From a virus, in the IMG/VR virus record IMGVR_UViG_3300035662_000107, positions 1 through 32,082 of that record: a stretch of 32,082 bases of DNA. One strand, 5' to 3'. Both the position numbers and the translations under genes were made by a program. Position 1 is the stretch's first letter. Every line of letters starts with the position of its first letter. Below, piece by piece: positions 5,799-14,191 of the stretch. The notes under the pieces were generated by a model. That model saw nothing but the letters and a program-made list of their open reading frames with translations, did no database searches and was not told where the DNA came from.

Positions 5799-6241
5799 TT
5801 GCGCTCCTGCATGGCCCTGACGCTCTCGGCCAAGCTCTCGCCCGCCTTGGCTGCCTGCACGCCGATACCGAGCAGCGTGGCCGCGTCGGGAGCCTTGCCC
5901 TTCTCTGCAGCCTGCGCCGCGATGATGGCAGCGATGGCCGCGATGTGCGCCGCTCTCGCGCTGTCGTACGCCGTGGCCAGCGGGAGGCACAGCTCGTCTA
6001 GCTTGGTCACCGCTGCAACCCGCTTGGCATCGTCCATTGTCGCCGCGTGGTCAGCGATGGCGCGATATGGCCGCGTGCACCGCTCCTCGACGATGGGCGC
6101 CGTGGCGTCGAGCATGTCGCCGAGGCCGTTGCTGCTTGCGATCGCGACGTTGAGCGCGCTGACGCAGCCAGAGCAGCACCACGTCGAGATGATGAGCAGC
6201 ACCAGGGCCGCGATGGTGAATGTGCGTTCGGGGTGTCTCAT
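5795..6241 (-). CDS. putative lipoprotein, spanin candidate (148 aa)
   Basis: The N-terminus has basic residues, a hydrophobic core IAALVLLIIS and a Cys cluster WCCSGC; Cys26 after SG is the likeliest lipidation site, although the -3 residue is not the usual Leu. The mature protein is Ala-rich and helical. An outer-membrane lipoprotein next to a holin candidate fits an outer spanin, which joins inner and outer membranes at lysis, but it is longer than typical Rz1 proteins. Start and stop overlap neighbours by 4 nt on both sides. Confidence 0.6.
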   Translation of the reverse strand: MRHPERTFTIAALVLLIISTWCCSGCVSALNVAIASSNGLGDMLDATAPIVEERCTRPYRAIADHAATMDDAKRVAAVTKLDELCLPLATAYDSARAAHIAAIAAIIAAQAAEKGKAPDAATLLGIGVQAAKAGESLAESVRAMQERK

Positions 6242-6456
6242 GGCGTCTGTCCCTTTTTCGTCTTGCGCATGCGCTCGAGCGCCGCTGGCGCATCCGTCGT
6301 GAGTAGAGCTCGCAGCGCACCGACCATCTTTGCCTCGCGCTTGTAGCCGCGCTTCTCGAGCATGCCCTCCAGCTGGTGGAGCAACACCGAGAGCAGCGAC
6401 AAGCCAGCGACGATCGCCACCACGAGCAGCACGTCGGGCAACTCGTCGAGACTCAC
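6238..6456 (-). CDS. single-helix membrane protein of the lysis cassette (72 aa)
   Basis: One transmembrane helix near the N-terminus (PDVLLVVAIVAGLSLLSVLL) precedes a basic cytoplasmic-looking tail (EKRGYKREAK). It could be a holin partner, antiholin or inner spanin. The GTG start at 6456 overlaps the previous stop (GTGA). A longer open frame back to 6606 is His/Arg-rich and rejected. Confidence 0.6.
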   Translation of the reverse strand: MSLDELPDVLLVVAIVAGLSLLSVLLHQLEGMLEKRGYKREAKMVGALRALLTTDAPAALERMRKTKKGQTP

Positions 6457-6833
6457 CGCCGCGGCCCTTTCATGGCGGCAACGATGCCCACCACCATGGT
6501 GGCGATGACCACGCCGACCTCGCGCGCCATGGGCGATAGGTCGGTCATGCTGCCGAGCAGCGACTGAGCCAACAGGAACGTGCCGCTCGAGCTCGTCACC
6601 ACCCAAGTGCGATCGACGGTTGGCAGCTTGCTCTTGATCTCGGCGATGTCTGCTTCAATCCGCGCGAATCTGTCTTTGTTGCCGCGGCTCTCTTCAATCA
6701 ACCGACGCAGCGCCGCAGCCGAGGCGATGGGGTCGCTCGAGATGACGTCGGCGTCATCGTCAGCCGGTGGCGATGGCGGGACCGAGAGAGTGGGCATGGA
6801 TGCGCTAGCGCCGTTCATATTCGAGGCTCCCAT
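6453..6833 (-). CDS. putative holin (126 aa)
   Basis: After a Pro/Ser/Asp-rich leader, residues about 40-80 form a helix (RFARIEADIAEIKSKL) like the N-terminal helix of XhlA-type lysis proteins. The C-terminal 50 residues hold two hydrophobic segments (VVTSSSGTFLLAQSLLG and REVGVVIATMVVGIVAAM) and a basic end KGPRR. Two membrane segments and a position first in the lysis cassette fit a holin. Start at ATG 6833, with GGAG 10 nt upstream; ATG 6818 with GGGAG upstream is equally possible. Confidence 0.6.
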   Translation of the reverse strand: MGASNMNGASASMPTLSVPPSPPADDDADVISSDPIASAAALRRLIEESRGNKDRFARIEADIAEIKSKLPTVDRTWVVTSSSGTFLLAQSLLGSMTDLSPMAREVGVVIATMVVGIVAAMKGPRR

Positions 6834-6835
6834 GG

Positions 6836-8644
6836 TCAGATGGCTCCGATGTTTCCGACGATGTGGGCATCCCACTCGTATGTTTGTCCTGTGACTCCAA
6901 GCACCTCGAGGATGATGTCGTTTCCGCTCACTGACCAACGCCAGTTAGTGGACGCATCGTCCTCATGGCTAAAATCTGTTTGGGTGCTGGAAACGACAGG
7001 TGCCGCGCTACCAGTGCGCTTGCACGCTGCGTAGGTGTACACCACGGTAGCGTTGCCCTCCACGTCCGTGCGCTTGCCCACGAGGTAAGCCGTCAGCATT
7101 GCGACCGAAGAAACAGGCATCGAGATGGTTGCGCATGTCGTGTACGTGCTGTTCGTGGTCTGCACTCGCCCATGCTGGTGATGGTAGTGCTTGGTCGTTA
7201 GACCACCCGACACGCCGATCGGCGACATGTCAGTGGTGACGCCGTTGGGCGAGCGCGCTGCGAGCGCATGGCCTCCTGCGTAGAGCAGCTGCCCGCTGAC
7301 CGGATTGGCCGTGGGGGCCGTCGCATAATCGGCGATGTACAGCACGCGGTCACCGGTGCCAGCAGGGAGTTCCGTCGCTGTCACAGCGGCACCGAGGCCG
7401 AGCACGACCGCTCTGCGCCCCGTGGCGACCTCCGCGACCTCGACCATGGGCTCTGCGCTGGTCTCGTCGAGCGAGAGTCGCACGCCGCCCTTGAGGCCCG
7501 TGCCGTGCGGCGAGCCCCCAGCGAGCGCAAGCGTGCCGCCGTTGCCGTTGCCTCCCAGCGAAGTCTGCGCGGCAATGGTCAGCGTTGTGCCGTTGCCGGT
7601 GGTCTTGTCCTCCTGGTTGATAAGCGGAGTTGCTAACGTTTCGTCAATAGCGATCGTGCCGCCGCTGGTCGGGCCTGGGATGTAAATATATGGACCGCCG
7701 CTAAGCCCAAGGCTGACGAAGTTGGTGCTATCAAGCACCAGATTGTTTCCAGACGTCAGCGTAATATCGCTTGGTGCTGTGACGGTGACACTGTTGCCAT
7801 CGACGAACGTCGGATAGCTTGACGTGCCTAGCTCGACCACGTCGGCGTTGACTGCGCCGAACGCGAGCACCGTTGCATCTGCCGCGTCGGCAAAGTCTCG
7901 CGCCTGCACCGTGAACGCCTGCGGCAAACGCACCTCGCCAGCTGTGGCGATGGGGTTTCCGCCTTGCGTAACTGCCAGATACGACAGAGCCGTCGCGCTG
8001 TTGAGCTGCGTGCCCGAGACGTCTGCAGTTGCGCTCAGCACACCCGAGCCGTTGGTGATTACCACGCGGTCAGCCGTGAGCGAGCTTGGAAGGATGGCGT
8101 CGACCTTGGCCTTGTCTGCCGCCGACATGCTGCCAGCAGCCACCGAGCTTGCCGCAGTGATGGCAATGTTTGGCGATGCGCCGCCGCTCGACGTGATGGG
8201 CGCGCTAGCCGTCACGGTCGAGACGCCGCCAGAGGCCACGTTGCGCACGGCGCTGTTGACGATGCCAGTCCAGCCGAACGCAGCCGAGCTCTCCGCGTTC
8301 TCGCCCACGCACGCGACCTCGAGGCTGGTGCCAGTGGCAGGAACCCACCACTTGCGCGTGGTGCTGTAGCTCGTGTCGAGCTGACCTAGCTGGTTAATGC
8401 CGCCGTTGATCGTGCACCGAAGGATCGCAGCCGTGCCAGCTGCGCCCGCTGTGATGGTGGCCACGCTGCCCAGCGTGCCGCTCGTGGCGATGGTGTATGT
8501 GCCGCTCGTCTCGTCCGTGCCGACGATGCTCCACGACACCGACGACACGCCCGTCAGCGATGTGAGCGTTGCGACAACAGAACCTGCCGCGGTGGCCTGG
8601 TACTTGTTGACGCTGCCCGTAAATGTAAACGCAGGAGAAGGCAT
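6836..8644 (-). CDS. tail fibre protein (602 aa)
   Basis: A long Thr/Ser/Gly/Ala-rich beta protein. It includes the tail-fibre hallmark MSAADKAKVDAI near residue 170, a repetitive segment rich in TSGNNLVLDS and GGTLALAGGS motifs, an HYHHQHG metal-like cluster near residue 483, and a compact C-terminal domain ending YEWDAHIVGNIGAI. Such trimeric fibres attach the virion to the host cell. The start follows a GAGG site. Residues around 300-370 are coded by AT-richer DNA than the rest, which hints at domain exchange. Confidence 0.8.
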   Translation of the reverse strand: MPSPAFTFTGSVNKYQATAAGSVVATLTSLTGVSSVSWSIVGTDETSGTYTIATSGTLGSVATITAGAAGTAAILRCTINGGINQLGQLDTSYSTTRKWWVPATGTSLEVACVGENAESSAAFGWTGIVNSAVRNVASGGVSTVTASAPITSSGGASPNIAITAASSVAAGSMSAADKAKVDAILPSSLTADRVVITNGSGVLSATADVSGTQLNSATALSYLAVTQGGNPIATAGEVRLPQAFTVQARDFADAADATVLAFGAVNADVVELGTSSYPTFVDGNSVTVTAPSDITLTSGNNLVLDSTNFVSLGLSGGPYIYIPGPTSGGTIAIDETLATPLINQEDKTTGNGTTLTIAAQTSLGGNGNGGTLALAGGSPHGTGLKGGVRLSLDETSAEPMVEVAEVATGRRAVVLGLGAAVTATELPAGTGDRVLYIADYATAPTANPVSGQLLYAGGHALAARSPNGVTTDMSPIGVSGGLTTKHYHHQHGRVQTTNSTYTTCATISMPVSSVAMLTAYLVGKRTDVEGNATVVYTYAACKRTGSAAPVVSSTQTDFSHEDDASTNWRWSVSGNDIILEVLGVTGQTYEWDAHIVGNIGAI

Positions 8645-8653
8645 GGTGTTACC

Positions 8654-9280
8654 TCAGGCCCAAGAGTCCTCGATCGCCGCGAGCACCTGCAAGGTGGTCG
8701 GGCTCCACGTGATGGGCAGCCACTGCGACCCAGTCCACATGAGGTGCAGATATGCCCACTTTTCCGCGCGAAAGTTGATCGGTGTTCCACCGAAAATGAT
8801 TGTGGACACATGATTGCTAGGAGCGGTGTTGGCCATGTTTACGCTTGCTCGCACAATGCGAAGCACGTGCCCAGTCTTTGGCACAGGTGACGTGCCTAGG
8901 ATGGTGTAAATGCGATTGCCGGTCAGCGTCACCGGAATCATGAGCACGTCACGCGTCGCGCCCTGCACGGTCTGGTCGGCATCGTTGAGCGTAAGCAAGC
9001 GAAGGCCGATGCCAGCGTTGTTGCCGCTGAGTACGACCTGACCCGTCACCGTCTCGGTGCCGCTCACGTTGAGCGCGCCTGCTACCGCAAGCGTGTTTGA
9101 TGCGCCGATGGTGACGCCAGCGCTGCCGCCTAACGTAAGCGCTCCACTCGGCGTGTACGTGCCGCCAGCGTTGCCATCGATCGCGAGCGACTGGTTCAGA
9201 TCGATCTGATTGATCTGCGCGGCTGTGATGATGTCGACGTTGTCCGTCCACCCGGTTGGCTTTGCTCTTGAGAACGTCAT
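8654..9280 (-). CDS. tail fibre-associated protein, paralogue B (208 aa)
   Basis: Exactly as long as the upstream neighbour and clearly homologous to it: both start MTF-RA-P-GWTD-VD-ITA-Q-NQID, contain an ALT(L/I)GGSAGV block and LTGNR(I/T)YT-L-TSPVP-TGH, and end WSPT then AIEDSW. The beta-rich sequence suggests a trimeric baseplate or fibre-tip protein. It follows the gp48-like baseplate protein and precedes the large fibre, where fibre adaptors normally lie. RBS GAGG lies upstream of the ATG. Confidence 0.75.
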   Translation of the reverse strand: MTFSRAKPTGWTDNVDIITAAQINQIDLNQSLAIDGNAGGTYTPSGALTLGGSAGVTIGASNTLAVAGALNVSGTETVTGQVVLSGNNAGIGLRLLTLNDADQTVQGATRDVLMIPVTLTGNRIYTILGTSPVPKTGHVLRIVRASVNMANTAPSNHVSTIIFGGTPINFRAEKWAYLHLMWTGSQWLPITWSPTTLQVLAAIEDSWA

Positions 9281-9289
9281 GGCATCACC

Positions 9290-9916
9290 TCACGACCACG
9301 AATCTTCAATCGCCAGCGCCAGGTCAACGTTGGTCGGCGACCACTCGACTGGATACCACGCGGCGCCGTCCCACATGATGATCCAAAAGGCAAACTTATC
9401 GTGGAGCAAATCGGTGTTGACTGCTCCACCAAAGTCGATGGTAGCGCGATGGCTGCTCGGCTTTGCGCTAGACAGATCACGCAACGTCCTCACGATCTTT
9501 AGCATGTGCCCCGTGACTGGCACGGGCGAGGTTGCGAGCACCGTATAGGTGCGATTGCCAGTCAACGCTGCCGGAATGCGAAACACGTCCACCCGACCAC
9601 CCTGAAACGCAAGGTCGGAGTCCGACGCATCAAACACGCGCTGCGACAGCTGACCGTTGCCAGACAGCACAAGTCCGCCCGTCTGCGTCTGCGTGCCAGA
9701 CATCGCTAGCGTTCCTGCCACTGTCAGCGTGTTGGACGTGGTCACGTTGACGCCAGCAGAGCCGCCGATCGTCAACGCCACATTCGGCAGGTACGAACCA
9801 CCAGCCGAGCCGTCGAGCGCGCGCGAGATGTTGACGTCGATCTGGTTGAGCTGCGGCGCAGTGATGGCGTCCACACCATCGGTCCAGCCTGCAGGTAGTG
9901 CGCGCGTGAACGTCAT
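9290..9916 (-). CDS. tail fibre-associated protein, paralogue A (208 aa)
   Basis: Tandem paralogue of the next gene with the same length and ends. The start is the ATG at 9916 overlapping the previous stop (ATGA), not the open frame to 9988, whose extra residues are Arg/His/Trp-rich. The C-terminal half carries LTGNRTYTVLATSPVPVTGH, a beta motif also visible in the 169-residue neck protein at 22563. Probably a fibre or fibre adaptor attached to the baseplate. Confidence 0.75.
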   Translation of the reverse strand: MTFTRALPAGWTDGVDAITAPQLNQIDVNISRALDGSAGGSYLPNVALTIGGSAGVNVTTSNTLTVAGTLAMSGTQTQTGGLVLSGNGQLSQRVFDASDSDLAFQGGRVDVFRIPAALTGNRTYTVLATSPVPVTGHMLKIVRTLRDLSSAKPSSHRATIDFGGAVNTDLLHDKFAFWIIMWDGAAWYPVEWSPTNVDLALAIEDSWS

Positions 9917-10566
9917 ACGAACGTACTCCCAACGATGCCAACGCCAGCGATGAACGACGACCCGACGCCGATGCGATAGGACATCCAAGCCGGGATCATG
10001 CCGTCGATAAGCTCCGCAGCTCTAGCCTTTTGCTGCAGGAACTCGGTGTCAGTCAGTGCGCCCTGTTGCACTTGCACGCCGACGATGGCTCGGTTGCTGG
10101 TCCACTCGAATCCAGGTGGGCCTGGATTGACGCCTGGCCAGTACACGACCTCGCCAGCCACTGGCACAAACACCAGCTGCACGAAGCTCGCGCCTAGCAG
10201 CTCCTCAAGCGCCGCGCTCATGTCGCCTACGGTCACGCCGATGAGACCACGCAGCCGCGAAGCCACGCGAGCCCTGCGCACCTGCACGCCATCGCTCGAG
10301 CTAGGACGGGTGCGACACGCCGTCTCCCACGAGGTCAACGTCTCGAGCATGCGCGCTGGGATGAGCGAGCACCGCGCGCGCCCAGCTGCCACCCACGCCA
10401 CAGTCACGCCAAGCGCCTGCGCCAGCGCCTCGGGGTAGACCTCGGAGTCGGTGGTCACGTCGAGATACGGCGTGAGCGCGTCGAGCAGCGCCTCGTGCTC
10501 GAGCTCGACGGTGTGTTTCTGCCCGCCCCAACGGCGAGGAAACGGAGAGCGACCCCACCTAGCCAT
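9913..10566 (-). CDS. Mu gp48-like baseplate protein (217 aa)
   Basis: Position right after a J/gp47-like wedge and another small protein, length near 200, and a C-terminal pattern of a DUF2313/YmfQ-type protein support a gp48-like assignment. Mu gp48 joins the baseplate wedges and precedes fibre genes, as here. The N-terminus is basic; residues about 100-125 (RLRGLIGVTVGDMSAALEELLG) form a helix, and the C-terminus is Gly/Val-rich. Family call is mainly contextual. Confidence 0.6.
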   Translation of the reverse strand: MARWGRSPFPRRWGGQKHTVELEHEALLDALTPYLDVTTDSEVYPEALAQALGVTVAWVAAGRARCSLIPARMLETLTSWETACRTRPSSSDGVQVRRARVASRLRGLIGVTVGDMSAALEELLGASFVQLVFVPVAGEVVYWPGVNPGPPGFEWTSNRAIVGVQVQQGALTDTEFLQQKARAAELIDGMIPAWMSYRIGVGSSFIAGVGIVGSTFV

Positions 10567-10569
10567 ACG

Positions 10570-11052
10570 TCACCAGGCCACCACGCCGACCTTGGTGCCA
10601 GCGGTGTAGTCTACCAGGGTGCCTGCCATGTCGAACGTGTAGACCGTCGCCACGGCGCCGGAAACGGTGCATTGCACCACGCCTGGCACCGTGCCGCTTT
10701 CGACAGTGCCGATGGCCTTGAACAGTGAGAAGGTTTCGGTGGTGTTGAGCCCGTCGAGGTAGCTCGTCGAGAACGTCGCCGTGTACGTACCCGTGCCGGT
10801 GCGCACCACCACAGGCTTCGTGCTAGCGCCGAGACCGTACTGCTGGCGACAGTTGACGTTGGCTGCCGAGACCGTGCCCGAGGCCACGCACAGGAAGTCA
10901 AACACCGCCTTGGGGCTCGTGCGCGTGCCCTGCGCGGTGTCCTCCGCGTGCCGGTTGTAATCGTCGGCTGGCTGCTCGTTTACAGGGTTTTCGACGGGCA
11001 ACGCGTCCTGGTATGGCGCGCCGTACGTGGTGAGGTCTCGCGGTAGCGTCAT
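10570..11052 (-). CDS. hypothetical baseplate-region protein (160 aa)
   Basis: The N-terminal 40 residues are polar and Pro-rich (LPVENPVNEQPADDYNRHAED) and may anchor the protein; the remainder is a Thr/Val/Gly-rich beta domain. It is inserted between the gp47-like and gp48-like genes, which are adjacent in phage Mu. It is probably a structural baseplate accessory. No family recognised. Confidence 0.65.
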   Translation of the reverse strand: MTLPRDLTTYGAPYQDALPVENPVNEQPADDYNRHAEDTAQGTRTSPKAVFDFLCVASGTVSAANVNCRQQYGLGASTKPVVVRTGTGTYTATFSTSYLDGLNTTETFSLFKAIGTVESGTVPGVVQCTVSGAVATVYTFDMAGTLVDYTAGTKVGVVAW

Positions 11053-11056
11053 GGCG

Positions 11057-12586
11057 TCACGTCGTGGGCCGCAGCGCGGCGTTTGCTAGGGTGATGATCT
11101 CTGGTGGCTGGCTCGTCGTCGCTGGCACCACGGGGCTCGTGCGCGGCGTGCTGGTGCCTTCATCTACTCGAGCGAGCCACGATACGTCCTCGATCTCGTC
11201 GAAGTTGCCATCGAGGTCGCTGAGCACCTGCGAGCTCAAGTTGGCAGGGTTAGCCACGTCGATTGCTGGCTGTCTGCGACCACGAGGCAAGATGTCCGTG
11301 CTCGTTGTTTTTTCGCCAGGTCCCAACGCTCGGATGCTCTGCGCGATGCGTAGCCCGTAGTCTAGGATGCGCGTTGCATCGGGCGACACGTAGCTGTTGA
11401 GCGGCGAGACGGTGAACCCGCCGTTGACCTGGATCTGCCAGGCCGATGCGCTGCCTGCCACGTTGGTCACGACGTACTGACGGAAACCACCGAACGCCCC
11501 CGTGATGCCGTTGATCGTCACCACCTTGGCCGCGTCCCAGATCGCGATGTGCTGGCCCACCACTGGTGCAATCACGGTGCGCACGTAGGCCGTCGAGCCG
11601 ATGAGACCGATGACCTTGCCATCGTCACCACCCATGATGAACGTGCCTCGAGGCCACGGCGAAGCGTCAAGCCAGCCTCCACCGCTGCCACCTGCCGTGA
11701 TGGCGTACGGAAGGCTGATGCCGATGAGAACGTCGACGCGGCGTGGCGTGACGGTCGTCACGTTGACCGACTCGTGCCCAGGTAGCTGCGAGGTGATGTA
11801 GCTCGCAACGCTCGAGACGTATTGAGCGTCGACGGTGCGGTTTGCCGCCGTGCTGGCCAGCGCCACGTCGATGCTTGCTGGCCCTCGCACGGCAGCGTAG
11901 ACGTACGCCTTTTCGACGGCTGCCGTGGTGGTCTCGGCCCAGGCCTTGACCTGCGCGACGTTGCCGCCTCCCTGCGGAAACGACAGCCGATCAAAAAGTC
12001 TCTGGCGTAGCACCTCCTCGGAGTCCGCATCGCTGCCGCCAGTCAGCCCACCGCTCACCGTGCACGTGGGGAGCAAGAACCCGATCGACGCGCTGTCCCA
12101 CGTGCACGCCACACCCGCACCAAGGTTGCTCGAGGCGCCACCCTCTTGCGCGATGACAGGCACGAGAGCGCCGTTGGCCACCGATACGCTGGTGCCAGTG
12201 GTCTGGTACTTGATGCCGCTCGGGCTAGTGAGCACGTAGCCCGCGGGGATGGTCACAGTGCCCGACGAGACCTGGATCGCCACGTTGCCCGCTGCGGGGC
12301 TCGCCTCGCGCCTGGTGACGCCGTAGACGCTCGCCAGGTCCTCGAGATACTGACCCGTGGCCTCGGTCGGCGAGAGCTGCGCGATGGTCGCCTGCAAGTT
12401 GGCGAACGCGATGCTCACGCGCTTGGAGATGGCGTCGTGCCGGATGTAGTGGTCGCTACCCGGCAGCACGTTAGCCGAGATGCCACGCCGCGCAAAGCCG
12501 AGCACGACGGTGCGCAGCAGCGCCGCGCGCAGCTCGGACGGTGTCGGGTAGTTGGCTTGGTCGACCGCAGGAAGCGTCATGGTCAC
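11057..12586 (-). CDS. baseplate J/gp47-like wedge protein (509 aa)
   Basis: Typical J-family features: an N-terminal helical part with LSPTEATGQYLEDLASVYGVTRREA, then SSGTVTIPAGYVLTSPSGIKY, and the ATAGA-like block DADSEEVLRQRLFDRL with PQGGGNVAQVKAWAE. J/gp47 proteins form the wedge of contractile baseplates. At 509 residues it is longer than phage Mu gp47 because of an inserted beta region (about residues 300-400) with WPRGTFIMGGDDGKVIG. GTG 12586 overlaps the previous stop; ATG 12580 is an alternative start. Confidence 0.85.
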   Translation of the reverse strand: MTMTLPAVDQANYPTPSELRAALLRTVVLGFARRGISANVLPGSDHYIRHDAISKRVSIAFANLQATIAQLSPTEATGQYLEDLASVYGVTRREASPAAGNVAIQVSSGTVTIPAGYVLTSPSGIKYQTTGTSVSVANGALVPVIAQEGGASSNLGAGVACTWDSASIGFLLPTCTVSGGLTGGSDADSEEVLRQRLFDRLSFPQGGGNVAQVKAWAETTTAAVEKAYVYAAVRGPASIDVALASTAANRTVDAQYVSSVASYITSQLPGHESVNVTTVTPRRVDVLIGISLPYAITAGGSGGGWLDASPWPRGTFIMGGDDGKVIGLIGSTAYVRTVIAPVVGQHIAIWDAAKVVTINGITGAFGGFRQYVVTNVAGSASAWQIQVNGGFTVSPLNSYVSPDATRILDYGLRIAQSIRALGPGEKTTSTDILPRGRRQPAIDVANPANLSSQVLSDLDGNFDEIEDVSWLARVDEGTSTPRTSPVVPATTSQPPEIITLANAALRPTT

Positions 12587-13011
12587 TCACTCAGGGCCGC
12601 AAGGGCCGTCTGTTTCGTGCGGGTCTTGAGGTTGGTGAATGCGATGCGCGCGGCGAGCTGGCCTGCGCGCTCCGATACGACGTCGATGGTGTCGAGCGTG
12701 ATGGATCGCTCGACGTTGATCATGTCGCTCAGCGCTGCGATGACGGCCTCTCGGATGCTCGAGATAGCCCGCGGCGTAATCTTCGGCGGCACTCGCACGG
12801 CACCGCTCACGAGCAGCACCACGCGCTGGCCTGTGTCGTCCATGCCCTCGAATCCGCCCTGCGCGTTGCCCACGTAGCGCTGCGTCACGAAGTCAATCCG
12901 CCTCGAGCTCGTCAGCGTCGTCGGTGGCTTCGCGTTGGCTGCCTCTGGCACGGCGTACCCTGCCGTAACCACGCCGAACGGACCCACGCCCATGGCCGAG
13001 TAGATGCTCAT
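12583..13011 (-). CDS. Mu gp46/gp25-like baseplate wedge protein (142 aa)
   Basis: Located between a spike-like and a J-like gene, where gp46 (a T4 gp25/gpW-type protein) lies in Mu-like tails, and with the family length. It shows RRIDFVTQRYV near residue 37, a central VSGAVRVPPKITPRAISSIREAV and a beta C-terminus. These proteins start sheath assembly on the baseplate. Overlaps the spike gene by 4 nt. Call is partly contextual. Confidence 0.65.
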   Translation of the reverse strand: MSIYSAMGVGPFGVVTAGYAVPEAANAKPPTTLTSSRRIDFVTQRYVGNAQGGFEGMDDTGQRVVLLVSGAVRVPPKITPRAISSIREAVIAALSDMINVERSITLDTIDVVSERAGQLAARIAFTNLKTRTKQTALAALSE

Positions 13012-13697
13012 GGCAGCGCGTACACCCTCGTCGAGGGCACCGTGCCAGGCCCCGACTGGATAGCGACAGGCAGCAGAGCGCCAGATGGCGCGCCCGCAGT
13101 CACCTCGAACACAGGCACCCCGCCAAACGTCACGGTGACGTTGCCGCTAGGTGCGATGGTTAGCTCGGTGGCGCCCACGGCTGCAGTGATACCAGAGCTC
13201 GCGCTCACTGTCGCGGTCGAGCTGCCTGCTGTCACCGTCGTCGAGTCGCCGCTGATGCTCACGCTTGTTGCCTGCGCGTTCTCGAGCAGGATGGTATCGT
13301 TTGGCCCGTCGAGCACCACCTGCACGGGGGTGCCCGCGTTCTCGGTGTAGAGTTCGACCACCTCGCTCTGCTTGACGATGCGGATACGCGGCGCGCCATC
13401 GGTCACGATGGCTCGGTCACCTGGAGCTAGCGCACCAGCTCGCGTTGCGATGCGATTGTCGCGGCACGCAAACACGCGCTTCATGTTGCCGTCGACCAGG
13501 TACAGCGCGCGGCATGCCGAGCCCTGCGACGCCGCGTTGGGTACAGCGATGTACCCATCGGGACCCCACATCGCTGCATCTGCGCCCCAGCCGTCGCCAT
13601 CGATGCTGTCGCCGATCGTGACATAGACCTCGCCAGATGAAACCTGCGAGCCGAGCACATCCGAGATGTCGGTGAGGTAATCTGCGTTGCGCGGCAT
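13008..13697 (-). CDS. Mu gp45-like central spike protein (229 aa)
   Basis: The N-terminal two-thirds resemble the gp45 family: GDSIDGDGWGADAAMWGPDGY, then CRDNRIATRAGALAPGDRAI, which is the OB-fold region. The C-terminus (about 150-205) is a regular Thr/Ser/Val repeat (SISGDSTTVTAGSSTATVS) expected to form the trimeric beta-helix needle that pierces the outer membrane. The start is ATG 13697, one base after the previous stop; the longer frame to 13853 is shadow. Confidence 0.75.
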   Translation of the reverse strand: MPRNADYLTDISDVLGSQVSSGEVYVTIGDSIDGDGWGADAAMWGPDGYIAVPNAASQGSACRALYLVDGNMKRVFACRDNRIATRAGALAPGDRAIVTDGAPRIRIVKQSEVVELYTENAGTPVQVVLDGPNDTILLENAQATSVSISGDSTTVTAGSSTATVSASSGITAAVGATELTIAPSGNVTVTFGGVPVFEVTAGAPSGALLPVAIQSGPGTVPSTRVYALP

Positions 13698-13698
13698 G

Positions 13699-14184
13699 TT
13701 ATGCCCCCACCTGGAGCGCCGACCAGATGTCGATCCACTGGATGGCGAAGTCGGAAGGTCGCTGAATGTAGAAGTGCAGGTATTTGCACACCGTGTCGAG
13801 CTTGGCCTGGCTGTCGATCGGGTCTTGACCGAACGGCCCCACGATGCTGCCAAACTCGGCGATGCCCGCGGCGCTCACCGAAATCTCCCACCCCCCGATG
13901 CTGGCGGGATCTTCGATGAGCGTGAACAGTGGCGACGAGCTCTCGCGACGCTGCGAGAGATACGCTCGGTATGCAGGCGGTCCGGCTACGTTGCCCGAGA
14001 TGTAAAACACCAACGGAAACGAGAACGGCACCGTCGGCGCGCGCGTCGGCAGGTTGGTGAATCCTGCGTCGAAGCCGTTGGCTCGCACGAGACTCGACGG
14101 ATACACCTCGTATCCATCGTTTCCGATGACCTTGCTCTGCGAGAACGCGTAGCGGAAATCGCTATAGCTGTTCAGGATCGCCAT
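13699..14184 (-). CDS. hypothetical baseplate protein (161 aa)
   Basis: A mixed alpha/beta protein with aromatic residues (NSYSDFRYAFSQSKV at the start, KYLHFYIQRPSDFAIQW near the end). It lies between the gpP-like hub and the gp45-like spike, which are neighbours in phage Mu, so it is probably an added baseplate component. The C-terminal IQWIDIWSALQVG is strongly hydrophobic. No family recognised. Confidence 0.7.
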   Translation of the reverse strand: MAILNSYSDFRYAFSQSKVIGNDGYEVYPSSLVRANGFDAGFTNLPTRAPTVPFSFPLVFYISGNVAGPPAYRAYLSQRRESSSPLFTLIEDPASIGGWEISVSAAGIAEFGSIVGPFGQDPIDSQAKLDTVCKYLHFYIQRPSDFAIQWIDIWSALQVGA

Positions 14185-14191
14185 GGTTGCC

